Assembly: GCF_000024545.1 (NCBI RefSeq)
Contig: NC_013947.1
Location: forward strand, 3,162,001-3,226,000
Reading direction: 5' to 3'
Length of the DNA: 64,000 bases
Source: Stackebrandtia nassauensis DSM 44728
GTDB lineage: Bacteria; Actinomycetota; Actinomycetes; Mycobacteriales; Micromonosporaceae
The notes below the pieces were generated by a model. It made no database searches. It had not been told where the DNA came from and saw only the letters and a program-made list of their open reading frames with translations. The translations under genes were made by a program, and so were the position numbers. Shown here piece by piece: positions 8,895 through 17,216 of the stretch. Position 1 is the first letter of the stretch. Each line of letters begins with the position of its first letter.

Positions 8895-9820
8895 CCGTCA
8901 ACCGGCGACGCCAGGATCCGGCCCAGTTCGGCGGCGTAGGCGTCGACACTCATCCGCGCGGCCTTGGGGGCGGCGATCGCGACCGCCCGGGCCGCGACGA
9001 GCGGACCGGCCACCGGCAGCAGCACTCTCGCGGCCACTCCGGCCGCCCGCCGGGCCTTGCGGGCGTATTCCTCCACCGGTCCGTCGGGCAAGGCCGTCAG
9101 CCGTGATTCGGTCGGGGGCAACGGTTCGGCCTTCGCCAGCATCCGGCGGCTCGCCAGTTCGATGGCCCGGTTCCGCCACACCCGTCGGCGGGCCAGCGCC
9201 GCCGGAAGTTCGACGGCACGCAACGACGCGTCGGCCAACGCGGACACCGGAGTCTGGGCCGCCGCACCCAACACGGCCCCGGCCAGCGACAGGACCAGCT
9301 CGGTCCGCTGGTGCCCGAGCCGATCCTCGATTCCCTGCCGCAGCTTGGGAAACAGGTCGAACACCGCCAGCGCCGACATCGCCTCGGCGGGTGCCGAGAA
9401 CACCGGGGCCAGTCGGCTGCCGAAGGCCCCGACCACGGCGCCCATCACGTCCCCGCCCAACTCGAGCAACTCGTCGAGCAGCGGCTCGGGATCGCCGGGG
9501 TGCATCGCCCCGTCCCGGCTCACCCCCGACATGTCGTGGGCGTCCTCCACCCGCGCCACCACCCGCCGCAACCGCGCGACGTCCACCCGTTCCGCGTCGA
9601 AGTCCACCACCACGTCCCCGAGCACCCCGTTGGCGGCGGCCCAGCGCACACCCTCGACCGCGCCCAGTTCCCGTTCCAGGGCCGCGACATAGACGTGCGG
9701 GGTGTCCACCGCGTGGACACCCCGGGCTTCGATATGGGCCCGCCCGGCGCGCTCCCAAACCCGGCGGCCGGAGATCTTCTCGCGTACCGCGTGCCCGACA
9801 TCGCGAGCCAGCGCGGTCAC
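8747..9820 (-). pseudogene. Orphan N-terminal region of a CtpI-like P-type ATPase
   Basis: The first ~300 residues read like the N-terminal soluble region of actinobacterial cation-transporting ATPase I (CtpI). They contain the heavy-metal-domain-like VWERAGRAHIEARG, the [27 protein letters not shown] segment, and the LFPKLRQGIEDRLG and RAVELPAALARRRVWRNRA stretches. The catalytic core expected after this (actuator, DKTGT phosphorylation site, ATP-binding domain, membrane helices) is missing. The frame instead runs from about 8900 into the antisense of doxX and stops at 8747. I therefore read it as a truncated gene, although the N-terminal part itself has no internal stop. The GTG start at 9820 overlaps the stop of the upstream small gene (GTGA). 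Confidence 0.6.
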
Positions 9821-10071
9821 GAACCGCGCGCCGTCGGCCAGGACATGACTCCGAACGCCGCCAGTCCCGCTAGTCCGGCGTAGTACGCCAGGTGACGTTT
9901 GTCCGGCAATTGTTCGATGACGGTATGGGAAACCTTGGTCAGCTGCGATTCCTCGGCGTCGGACTGCGTCGGTTGAACGTCATCGGGTTTGGCTTCCGTG
10001 GTCGCGCCACGAGTTTCGGTCCGCTGCCCGGTGGACTCCGACGGCATGTCTGTTGTGGAGGTATTCGCCAT
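9817..10071 (-). CDS. Small single-pass membrane protein
   Basis: This 84 aa protein has a hydrophilic, Thr/Ser/Glu-rich N-terminal half and one C-terminal hydrophobic segment (LAYYAGLAGLAAFGVMSWP). I choose the ATG at 10071, with AGGTGAGAG just upstream, over an ATG seven codons earlier. It is translationally coupled to the ATPase fragment by a 4-nt overlap; small proteins of this kind often precede ctpI-like genes in actinobacteria (from memory). The function is unknown. Confidence 0.65.
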   Translation of the reverse strand: MANTSTTDMPSESTGQRTETRGATTEAKPDDVQPTQSDAEESQLTKVSHTVIEQLPDKRHLAYYAGLAGLAAFGVMSWPTARGS

Positions 10072-10231
10072 GGCTCTCACCTCACTTGGCATTACCTGTC
10101 TCTCACGCGTATGAGACCACGCGCCGTCAGCTCGCCGGAAATGCCGAATTGCTTTTTACATATCCGACAATTCACGCCCATACTTCGCATGGAACGGCGG
10201 CTCACGAATCGCTGAATGTGTGAGGAACCGG

Positions 10232-11446
10232 TTACCGCAACGACATTGGCGCGGTCTCGTCCAGGGCGATGGCGTTGGCGGCCTCGCGGATCGGTTTCAT
10301 GACGCCCTCCAGGACGGCGTTCTTGCCGGGCATGTACGGCAGCATCCGCATCATCACGCGCTGCGCCATCGCCGCGAAACGGGTGTTGGGCACGAGTTTG
10401 GCGGCCACGTCCCGGCCCAGTTTCTGGTTGATGTCGACGAAGTGGCGCATCCGCCGCTCGTACACGGCGAACCCGGCGCGGTGGTCGGGTTCGGCGGCCA
10501 GGGCGTGAGCCAGGACGTGGGCTCCCACCAAGGCCATGCCGGTGCCCTGTCCCGAGGCCGGGGACGGGCAGTAGGCGGCGTCGCCGAGCAGGACGGTGCG
10601 GCCGCTCGTCCAGGTGTCCATATGGATCTGTGCCAGGTGGTCGAAGTAGAGCTCGGGGGCCTCGGGCAGCGCGGCGAGCAGGTGCGGCAGTTCCCAGCCG
10701 TGTCCGCCGAAGGCCTCGCGCAGGACGCGTTCCTGGGCGGCGCGATCGTGACGGTCGGGCACCTCGGCCGGGGTGGGGAAGAACAGCTGCGCGTAGGCGG
10801 GCTGGTCGGGGCCGAAGGCGTAGAGGTTGGTGGTGTGGCCGGTGGCGGAGCAGGCCATGTCCCAGTGGTCGAGGCCGAGTCGGTTGGGGGCGTTGAAGAC
10901 GGCGACGCTCATGCCGATGGGACGCGAGTAGCGGTCTTCGGGGCCGAAGGCGACGGCGCGGGTTCCGGAGTGGAGGCCGTCGGCGCCCACGACGATGTCG
11001 AAACGCTGCGACGCGGCGTGGCGAAAGTGGACTATCGCGGCGTCCGGGGTGTCCTCGATGGCGGTGATGACGTCGCCGTAGCGGTATTCGACGGTGCGCT
11101 CGGTGGCTTCGCGCAGCAGGTCGCTGAGGTCACCGCGCATGATCTCCAGGTCGCCGGGATCGCGGAAGCCGATGAGGTCGGGGCCGAGGGTGGCCAGGGT
11201 CTTGCCCTTGGTCGTGACCCACTGGCCGCCGCGGATGGCGGTGTCGCGAGCGCGGACGGCCTCGCCGATGCCCATGCGGTCGACGGCCTCGACGGCGACA
11301 CCACGCAGGTCGACCTTGTAGCCGCCGGGACGCGGGGCGGGGGCGGCCTCGACCACGGTGACGTCGAAGCCGAAGTGGTTGAGCCAGTAGGCGAGGGCGG
11401 GCCCGGCGATGGAGGCGCCGGAGATGAGGGCGGTGCGGTTGGTCAT
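10232..11446 (-). CDS. FAD-dependent monooxygenase, TetX/aromatic hydroxylase type
   Basis: The 404 aa flavoprotein has the FAD Rossmann motif at the N-terminus (ALISGASIAGPALAYWL), the DG motif IVVGADGLHSGTR near residue 155 and the second FAD motif LLGDAAYCPSPASGQGTGMAL near residue 285. These define group A flavin monooxygenases, which hydroxylate aromatic or antibiotic substrates using NAD(P)H and O2. AAGGAG lies 8 nt before the ATG. A divergent TetR gene starts 111 bp away, suggesting induction by the substrate. The substrate is not predictable. Confidence 0.85.
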   Translation of the reverse strand: MTNRTALISGASIAGPALAYWLNHFGFDVTVVEAAPAPRPGGYKVDLRGVAVEAVDRMGIGEAVRARDTAIRGGQWVTTKGKTLATLGPDLIGFRDPGDLEIMRGDLSDLLREATERTVEYRYGDVITAIEDTPDAAIVHFRHAASQRFDIVVGADGLHSGTRAVAFGPEDRYSRPIGMSVAVFNAPNRLGLDHWDMACSATGHTTNLYAFGPDQPAYAQLFFPTPAEVPDRHDRAAQERVLREAFGGHGWELPHLLAALPEAPELYFDHLAQIHMDTWTSGRTVLLGDAAYCPSPASGQGTGMALVGAHVLAHALAAEPDHRAGFAVYERRMRHFVDINQKLGRDVAAKLVPNTRFAAMAQRVMMRMLPYMPGKNAVLEGVMKPIREAANAIALDETAPMSLR

Positions 11447-11469
11447 GAGTTCTGCTCCTTGGAGGTGAT

Positions 11470-11510
11470 TGCGTAAACCTTACACTAGACTGCGTAAGCC
11501 TTAAACACAA
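11470..11510 (-). promoter_or_regulatory. Promoter of the monooxygenase gene with tandem 13-bp repeats
   Basis: On the minus strand TTGTGT (11510-11505) and TAGTGT (11487-11482) are spaced by exactly 17 bp and point to the monooxygenase. On the plus strand TGCGTAAACCTTA (11470-11482) and TGCGTAAGCCTTA (11491-11503) form a direct repeat with one mismatch and a 21-bp period. One copy fills the promoter spacer and the other covers the start-point region, a good arrangement for repression by the adjacent TetR protein. Confidence 0.5.
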
Positions 11511-11557
11511 CTGTGTATGAGTTACGCTCACGGGGCTATCGTCCGAAAGGAGCCGAG

Positions 11558-12277
11558 ATGACCGACAACGCCGCATCAGCGGTACCGAACAGCCTCCAAG
11601 CGGCCTGGGGCGTCCGGGAACGACCGGGCTTCGGACCCCGTCCCGGCCTCAGCCTCGACCGGATCGTGGCCGCGGCGCTCGAACTGGCGGAGTCGGACGG
11701 GCTCGCCGCGGTGTCGATGGTCAAGGTGGCCAAAGCCCTCGACGTGTCCACCATGGCCTTGTACCGCTACGTCGCGGCCAAGGACGAACTGCTGGAACTG
11801 ATGGTCGACGCGGGTTTCGGCGAACCACCACCCGGACCCGAGGGCGCCGATTGGCGCGAGGGCCTGGCGGCGTGGGTCTGGGACTGCCTGACGGCCTGGC
11901 GGCGGCACCCGTGGATGCTTCACGTCCCCGTATCGGGACCCCCGTTGACCCCGCACCAGATCGCCTGGCTGGAACGGGGTCTCACCTGCCTGGCCGACAC
12001 GGGTCTGTCCGAACGGGAGCGACTGTCGGTGGTCATGATGGCCTCGGGGCTCGTCCGGGGCTGGGCCAACGTGACCGTCGGCGCGGACGAGGGACGCGAC
12101 CCCGCCTACTACGCGACGACCCTGTCCCGGCTGATCGACCCACTACGGTTTCCGGCCGTGACGGCGGCGATGGCGGCCGGAGCGATCGACGACGACACGG
12201 ACGACCCCGACGAGGAGTTCCGCTTCCAACTGGAGCGCCTGCTCGACGGGGTGCAGGCGCTCATCACCCGCGACTGA
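11558..12277 (+). CDS. TetR-family regulator (TetR_C-type)
   Basis: The 239 aa protein carries an N-terminal HTH (LSLDRIVAAALELAESDGLA, then VSMVKVAKALDVSTMALYRYV, residues ~30-75) and a C-terminal ligand domain with the WREGLAAWVWDCLTAWRRHPWML helix typical of the TetR_C class that controls drug efflux or modifying enzymes. AAAGGAG ends 5 nt before the ATG at 11558. It is divergent from the FAD monooxygenase and probably represses it through the repeats in the shared intergenic region. Confidence 0.88.
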   Translation: MTDNAASAVPNSLQAAWGVRERPGFGPRPGLSLDRIVAAALELAESDGLAAVSMVKVAKALDVSTMALYRYVAAKDELLELMVDAGFGEPPPGPEGADWREGLAAWVWDCLTAWRRHPWMLHVPVSGPPLTPHQIAWLERGLTCLADTGLSERERLSVVMMASGLVRGWANVTVGADEGRDPAYYATTLSRLIDPLRFPAVTAAMAAGAIDDDTDDPDEEFRFQLERLLDGVQALITRD

Positions 12278-12299
12278 GCCCCGCTAGAACGGCACTCGG

Positions 12300-13373
12300 C
12301 TACTCGGTCTTGGTCTCCCCGGTGCCGTGCGGATTGTTGTAGCCGCCGTCGCCGCCGTGATCCTCGGCTTCGCGCTCGTACTTGTTCGTGTCATCGGTAA
12401 AGGGGAGCTTCGTCCAGAGTTCCTCCCCGCCGTACTTGGCGGCGAACGAGTACCCGTACTTTCGCCACTGCTCGTCGCGATGGTACTTCTCATGATCGAT
12501 GAGGCCGTGGCTGTTGCCCGCTCGGTCTCGCTCGAACGCGTCGAAGGTCTCGTAGTCGCTGATGAATGTGTCGCCGATGGTGGTTCCGGCACGGAGGTAC
12601 ATGTACCAGGGCGCACCCACGCAGACCATCAAGCCGTCGACCAGCTTGCACACTCCGCCACCGGCTTCGACGTGCTTTCTGACCTGGTCACCAAGCCAGG
12701 CGGACTGCGCTTCGGGACTGCCGCCCGTCCTGGACGCGATACTGCCGATGAAGGCCAGCCAGTCGCCCTTGCTGTTGTTGGAGTCGAGGTCGAGCTTGCC
12801 TTCCTGTGCCGCATTGACGTTGAAGTTGGGATCATCCGGACTTTCATCCATGTTGGACGCTCCCAGCAGTGCCTCGGCCACGGCATTGTCCAGGTTCCGG
12901 GCCTTGGCCAAACCAAGCTGCACCTTCATCTGCAGATCGGTCCTGAGCTTCGCGAGCTGGTCCTCGGCGTCCTTCGCGGCCTCACCCGACAACGTCGAGT
13001 GCCCGCTGGGCGGCAGGATCCTGATCTCGCCATCGTCCCCTGTGAAGCTGAGCCTCGAGTTGTCGTCGACCTGCTTGGCGTACTGTTCGACCTCGTCCTG
13101 GTGCTGCTTGAACAATCCGGCGGCCTCCTCCAGCACCTGCTTGACGGTGCTGGCCTCGGTGACCGCCGCGTCCAGTTGCGACTCAAGCTTTTTCGCCTTG
13201 TCCCCAGCGGCGGTTCCGGTGTCTCCCTCCCAGGTTCCATTCCGGATGGGATCGCCGACCTTATTGGTCGCGTCGTCACCCGCTGCCTGAAAGGTGTCGA
13301 CCGCTTCCTTCCACACCGTGGCAGTGTTCCGGAACGTTTCGAAGTTCGCTCGCCTCAGCTCGTACAGTTTCAT
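12300..13373 (-). CDS. ESX-type secreted effector with C-terminal HExxH domain
   Basis: The 357 aa protein starts with a helical region containing a WxG turn (NGTWEGDTG, residues ~46-54) and a long coiled-coil-like stretch, as in LXG/WXG effectors exported by type VII systems. The C-terminal third contains LIDHEKYHRDEQWRKYG, an HExxH zinc-protease signature (HEKYH). About 35 residues later it has NKYEREAEDHG, where the second Glu could be the third zinc ligand. Cys pairs occur before it (GGVCKLVDGLMVCVG). I infer a metallopeptidase-like toxin. TTAGGAG lies 7 nt before the ATG at 13373. It ends the three-gene operon with the EspC-like and YbaB-like genes. No obvious immunity gene follows. Confidence 0.6.
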   Translation of the reverse strand: MKLYELRRANFETFRNTATVWKEAVDTFQAAGDDATNKVGDPIRNGTWEGDTGTAAGDKAKKLESQLDAAVTEASTVKQVLEEAAGLFKQHQDEVEQYAKQVDDNSRLSFTGDDGEIRILPPSGHSTLSGEAAKDAEDQLAKLRTDLQMKVQLGLAKARNLDNAVAEALLGASNMDESPDDPNFNVNAAQEGKLDLDSNNSKGDWLAFIGSIASRTGGSPEAQSAWLGDQVRKHVEAGGGVCKLVDGLMVCVGAPWYMYLRAGTTIGDTFISDYETFDAFERDRAGNSHGLIDHEKYHRDEQWRKYGYSFAAKYGGEELWTKLPFTDDTNKYEREAEDHGGDGGYNNPHGTGETKTE

Positions 13374-13383
13374 CGTGTGACTC

Positions 13384-13734
13384 CTAATAGTCCCCGACGG
13401 TGCCCGCGGGCGGTGTCGCCGGGAACGCGAAGGGCACCGCGTGCTCGATACCGTCGGCACCTTCCTCGTCGACCTTCTGCAACGCCAGTTTCGCGTCGTT
13501 CACGGCCACGGCGAAGTAGCTCCAACGTTTGGCGCACCAGTCGGCCTTCTCGCCGTAGCGCTTCTGCGCCGCTTTCAAGGCATTGAGAGTGTTGAATCCC
13601 GGCTTCAGACCCGTGTTGCTCGCGTCGGGAGGCTCCTTGGTCATGGCGTTGCCGACTCTCCCGCTGGCAGCGGCGATCTCGACGGCCTCGTCATGGATCG
13701 CGCCGACTTCGGCGACCGACAGTTGAACGGTCAT
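13384..13734 (-). CDS. Small ESX-associated (EspC-like) helical protein
   Basis: The 116 aa protein has a two-helix pattern with LNALKAAQKRYGEKADWCAKRWSYF in the centre; length and position fit the EspC/ESX-secretion-associated partners that accompany type VII effectors. It has no signal peptide. Its ATG overlaps the stop of the upstream gene (ATGA), and the effector gene starts 10 nt after its stop, so the three are one operon. It is probably a co-secreted partner or chaperone of the HExxH effector; the family assignment is tentative. Confidence 0.55.
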   Translation of the reverse strand: MTVQLSVAEVGAIHDEAVEIAAASGRVGNAMTKEPPDASNTGLKPGFNTLNALKAAQKRYGEKADWCAKRWSYFAVAVNDAKLALQKVDEEGADGIEHAVPFAFPATPPAGTVGDY

Positions 13735-14225
13735 CGATACTCCTGTGGATAGTGCTCGTCGAACAGCTCGGCGGTACGGACGGCGTGGGCGTCCAACAGG
13801 GCCGACACCGCCGCGGTGATCTCCTCGGACAGGTCTCGCGCGGCGGAAAGCGGCACATTGCGGCGCAGGTGAACCGTCGGCTCATCGTCCTTCCACACCG
13901 CCATGGCCACACCCCGGGGACCGGTGACCTCAAGGTCGATCCGTTCCAGGGCAGCGAAATACGGCTCAAGCTCCCGCGCGAACAGTGACGGCGCATCGGT
14001 GTCCGACTCGCCGCCATTGACCAGTTTCCGGCTCGCCTTGCGGTACCCGATGATCAGTCCACGCACCACTCTGGTCACGGCCCGCGCCAGCTCGTCGGCG
14101 CTACGTCCCCGGAAGTCGCCGACGACGAGTCTCACGTCGTGCTGCGTCAGGGTTCCACGCACAACCCTGTCCCCGGAGGAAACGTTTATCGTCACATCGC
14201 GCAACGTCTCATCGAGATCCGTCAT
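13731..14225 (-). CDS. YbaB/EbfC-like protein of an ESX-type locus
   Basis: The 164 aa protein has a beta-rich N-terminus and a helix-strand segment (VRLVVGDFRGRSADELARAV) resembling YbaB/EbfC-like proteins often encoded first in actinobacterial WXG100 operons. The ATG at 14225 has GGAGG 5-6 nt upstream. It heads the operon that leads to the effector at 12300. A 16-bp inverted repeat ATTGA-N6-TCAAT (14247-14262) lies upstream and could be an operator. The assignment rests on pattern and context only. Confidence 0.5.
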   Translation of the reverse strand: MTDLDETLRDVTINVSSGDRVVRGTLTQHDVRLVVGDFRGRSADELARAVTRVVRGLIIGYRKASRKLVNGGESDTDAPSLFARELEPYFAALERIDLEVTGPRGVAMAVWKDDEPTVHLRRNVPLSAARDLSEEITAAVSALLDAHAVRTAELFDEHYPQEYR

Positions 14226-14353
14226 CTCGCACCTCCTCGACAACCGATTGAACACGGTCAATGACGGGAGGGGTCCCGATGTCGTCGCACTAGCCTCAAC
14301 GCGGCTCCAAGAAGAGGGTACGGTCGCGGGGAGACAGTGCGAAGGAGATGTTG

Positions 14354-15556
14354 ATGTCCAAATATGCTACGCCCGACGGGATTTCGGCGAATGTGGAGCA
14401 GGGGAGCGACCTGACTCGACGCGCGGTGGTCATGGGCGCCGGGGTGCTCGGGCTCACCGGAGCGGTGGTCGCCACGACCGCCAAGCCGGCGGCCGCGAAG
14501 GACCCCGACCGGATCCCGACGAAGTCGACTCTGGATAGTGGCCGACTGTCGGTCGACAAGGAGCCGTTCGGTGAGACCGCCGCCGGCGAAGCGGTGGACC
14601 GCTATACGTTCGGTTCCGCCAAGGGGCTGCGGGTCCGGATGCTCACCTACGGTGCGACGATCCAGGCGATCGAGATGCCTGACCGCCGCGGTCGGCGGGC
14701 CAGCGTCGCTCTCGGACTGCCGACGATCGCGGAATACGAGAGCCACGGCTCGTACTTCGGCGCCACCATCGGCCGGTACGCCAACCGGATCGCGAAGGGA
14801 CAGTTCACCCTGGACGGCGAAACGCACCAGATCCCGGTCAACAACGGCGAGAACGCCCTGCACGGCGGTCCCAAGGGATTCGACAAGCGGATCTGGGCGG
14901 CGACGCCGATCGAGGAGGACGACCGGGTCGGCGTCAGTTTCGGTTACGTCAGCCCGGACGGCGAGATGGGTTTCCCCGGCACATTGAACGTGACCGTCGA
15001 CTACACGCTCGACCGGCACCAACGGCTGACCATCGCCTATCGCGCTACCACCGACCGGCCGACGATCATCAACCTGACCAACCACGCCTACTTCAACCTG
15101 GGCGGTCAGAGCTCCGGCACGGTCGAAGATCAACTGCTGTGGGTGGACGCGGATCGCTACACGCCGGTCGACGACAGCCTGATCCCGCTCGGACCGCTGG
15201 ACCCGGTGGACGACACCCGGTTCGACTTCCGCCGACCCAAGACCATCGGCCGCGATATGGGCGGGGAAGTCTACGACCACAACTGGGTGCTGAACGACTA
15301 CAGCCCGGGTCACCAACGGCTCGTGCTCGCCGCCTACGATGCGACGTCGGGACGCTGGCTGCGCTGCTCGACCGACCAGCCGGGAGTCCAGATCTACACC
15401 GGGTACTCCGAGTCGGCCGACAAGAAGAGCGACGCCTTCGCCGTGGAGACCCAGCACTATCCGGACTCGCCCAACCAGCCGGACTATCCGTCCACGGTAC
15501 TCAGGCCGGAGGAGACGTACGAGACGACGACCGTCTACCGGTTCGGCGTCGCCTGA
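14354..15556 (+). CDS. galM: Exported aldose 1-epimerase (galactose mutarotase)
   Basis: This 400 aa enzyme has a Tat-type signal (LTRRAVVMGAGVLGLTG, cleavage probably after TAKPAAA) followed by the complete GalM fold. It has GRYANRIAKGQF, NNGENALHGG, the catalytic His in NLTNHAYFNLGG and the catalytic Glu in VETQHYPDSPNQ. It interconverts alpha and beta aldoses outside the membrane. The ATG at 14354 is preferred to the one at 14348 because AAGGAG (14342-14347) leaves a 6-nt spacer for it. It is the second epimerase of the window and not similar in length to the cytoplasmic one at 2084. Confidence 0.93.
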   Translation: MSKYATPDGISANVEQGSDLTRRAVVMGAGVLGLTGAVVATTAKPAAAKDPDRIPTKSTLDSGRLSVDKEPFGETAAGEAVDRYTFGSAKGLRVRMLTYGATIQAIEMPDRRGRRASVALGLPTIAEYESHGSYFGATIGRYANRIAKGQFTLDGETHQIPVNNGENALHGGPKGFDKRIWAATPIEEDDRVGVSFGYVSPDGEMGFPGTLNVTVDYTLDRHQRLTIAYRATTDRPTIINLTNHAYFNLGGQSSGTVEDQLLWVDADRYTPVDDSLIPLGPLDPVDDTRFDFRRPKTIGRDMGGEVYDHNWVLNDYSPGHQRLVLAAYDATSGRWLRCSTDQPGVQIYTGYSESADKKSDAFAVETQHYPDSPNQPDYPSTVLRPEETYETTTVYRFGVA

Positions 15557-15573
15557 GTCTTGTGCCAGGCCAG

Positions 15574-16506
15574 ATGAACCAGGGCACTCGTCCCGAAGGG
15601 CTGCCGGCCGAGCTCTGGGACGATGTGTCCAGTGTGGTCGGGGATGAGGTCACTCTTGTCAGTCGTCTACCCGGAGGTCTGCATGTGGGTGCCCTGCGCG
15701 TCCAGTTGGCCGGTGGGGCAGACGCGGTGCTCAAAGCAGTGCCCCGGGCACACTCCAACCATCTGGACGAGACGTTGCGAGCCCACCGAGTGGTCGAGCA
15801 CATGCGTGGGCGCGGCTACCCCACCCCAGCCTGGCTGGGAGTGGGGGCCACAGCCACTCATGTATGGCATCTGATGGACTTCGTCGACGCGGCCAGCGCG
15901 CCCGAGTTGACCGAGTCCCTGGTCGAACAGCTGATGGAGATCATCGAACTCCAGGCTGGCCAAGCCTCCGAGCCCTACGACCACTGGTCGTACGCCTGGC
16001 GGGTCGCCACCGGCCAGGAATCGACTGGGCTCGATGTCACCGAGACGCCCGAGCAGTCGTTTCTCCGCCAGTCCATTGCCGGGCTGGCGGAGTATTCCCG
16101 CGAAGTGTCGGCCTTGGTCGAGCGCCTGCGGCTCATGTGCGCCGACGCCCCACCACCTCCACAGGCACCCGACATGGTCCACACCGATCTCAACCCCACC
16201 AACGTCCTGGTCCGAGACACGGCGGTGGTGGCGGTCGTGGACATCGGCAACGCGGGCAGCGGCACGCGGGCCACTGACCTCATCAACCTCGTGTGGTACT
16301 GCTTCCAGGATCGGCTGGACGGTGCCCGAAGGCGACTGTGGACGAGAATCCTCGACCTGGTTGGCGGGGAGCACACGGCGGTGCTCGCGGCGACCCAGAT
16401 CCTCCACCAGCTTGAGTTCCCCATCCGCCACGGGCGCCACGACGTCGTTCCCGAGCTGGTCACGCGCGGCCATCGCGTCCTCGACGAGCTGAACGCGCTT
16501 CGCTAA
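15574..16506 (+). CDS. Aminoglycoside phosphotransferase-family kinase
   Basis: The 310 aa protein has the kinase-like fold: the Lys in DAVLKAVPRAHS as the ATP-binding candidate, the catalytic loop MVHTDLNPTNVLV (HxDxxxxN) near residue 207, and the metal-binding Asp in VVDIGNAGSGTRATDL. Such proteins phosphorylate aminoglycosides, macrolides, choline or other small alcohols; the substrate is unknown. The ATG at 15574 or a GTG at 15562 could be the start. Its end overlaps by 4 nt the end of the convergent methyltransferase gene. Confidence 0.75.
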   Translation: MNQGTRPEGLPAELWDDVSSVVGDEVTLVSRLPGGLHVGALRVQLAGGADAVLKAVPRAHSNHLDETLRAHRVVEHMRGRGYPTPAWLGVGATATHVWHLMDFVDAASAPELTESLVEQLMEIIELQAGQASEPYDHWSYAWRVATGQESTGLDVTETPEQSFLRQSIAGLAEYSREVSALVERLRLMCADAPPPPQAPDMVHTDLNPTNVLVRDTAVVAVVDIGNAGSGTRATDLINLVWYCFQDRLDGARRRLWTRILDLVGGEHTAVLAATQILHQLEFPIRHGRHDVVPELVTRGHRVLDELNALR

Positions 16507-17156
16507 CTGCCGCCGATGTTCCTGGTGAACTCCCAGACATTCACCCGACCCCGCAGATCCGGCAGGAGGCGGCGCCAGGCCGCGTTGAAGGGCAGCAAGG
16601 CGCTGGCGATCGACCGCGGTTCGTGCCAGCCGTGGTGATCAAGCGTGGTGAGATCCAAAGCGGCCGCGGCCGTGGTCCTGACCCGGGTGCTTCCGGCATG
16701 GTCCAGGACCAGGCGGATGCCGTCCAGTCCATCTGAACCGCCTCCGTCATGAAGGTGTCGTTCCGCGGCGGGCACGTCGGGCAGGAGCGCGGTGGGCCGC
16801 TGCGGTGGGTTGACGGCCAGCACGTCCGCTCGCATCGGCGCCAGGTGGCGCCAGTCCGCTTCCCACAGGCTGAGGCGGCTCCTGGCTTCGTTCCCCAAGT
16901 GCTTGACGACGTTGCTGGCGGTGTCGGCCAGGGCGGCAGCGTCATAGTCCTGTGCCACCACATGCCTGGCCCCGGCGGTGAGAGCCGCCACGGTGACGAG
17001 ACCGGCGCCGCACCCGGCGTCCACAACGACCTGTCCGCGGCAGTCGGCCATGGTGGTGGCGAGGAAGGCCGAGAACGTGGAAGGACGGTGGACTCCCTGG
17101 CTTGCCTCCAATTGCGAACCGAGCGTTGTCCAGGTTTCGATCTCCGCCGCGTCCAT
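16503..17156 (-). CDS. SAM-dependent methyltransferase with NPPQ motif
   Basis: The 217 aa protein has the SAM-binding motif VVVDAGCGAGLVTVAA (residues ~43-58), the acidic loop DYDAAALADTASNV and VLAVNPPQRP, corresponding to the NPPY/NPPF active-site loop of N-methyltransferases acting on protein glutamine, adenine or guanine. It may be an HemK/RsmC-like modification enzyme. It is tail-to-tail with the APH-family gene. No target can be named. Confidence 0.7.
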   Translation of the reverse strand: MDAAEIETWTTLGSQLEASQGVHRPSTFSAFLATTMADCRGQVVVDAGCGAGLVTVAALTAGARHVVAQDYDAAALADTASNVVKHLGNEARSRLSLWEADWRHLAPMRADVLAVNPPQRPTALLPDVPAAERHLHDGGGSDGLDGIRLVLDHAGSTRVRTTAAAALDLTTLDHHGWHEPRSIASALLPFNAAWRRLLPDLRGRVNVWEFTRNIGGS

Positions 17157-17216
17157 CCGAAGATTCTGTGGAGATTCGATGTTGGTGTCAAGGCGGTTTC
17201 ACAGGTGGATGTCGTA

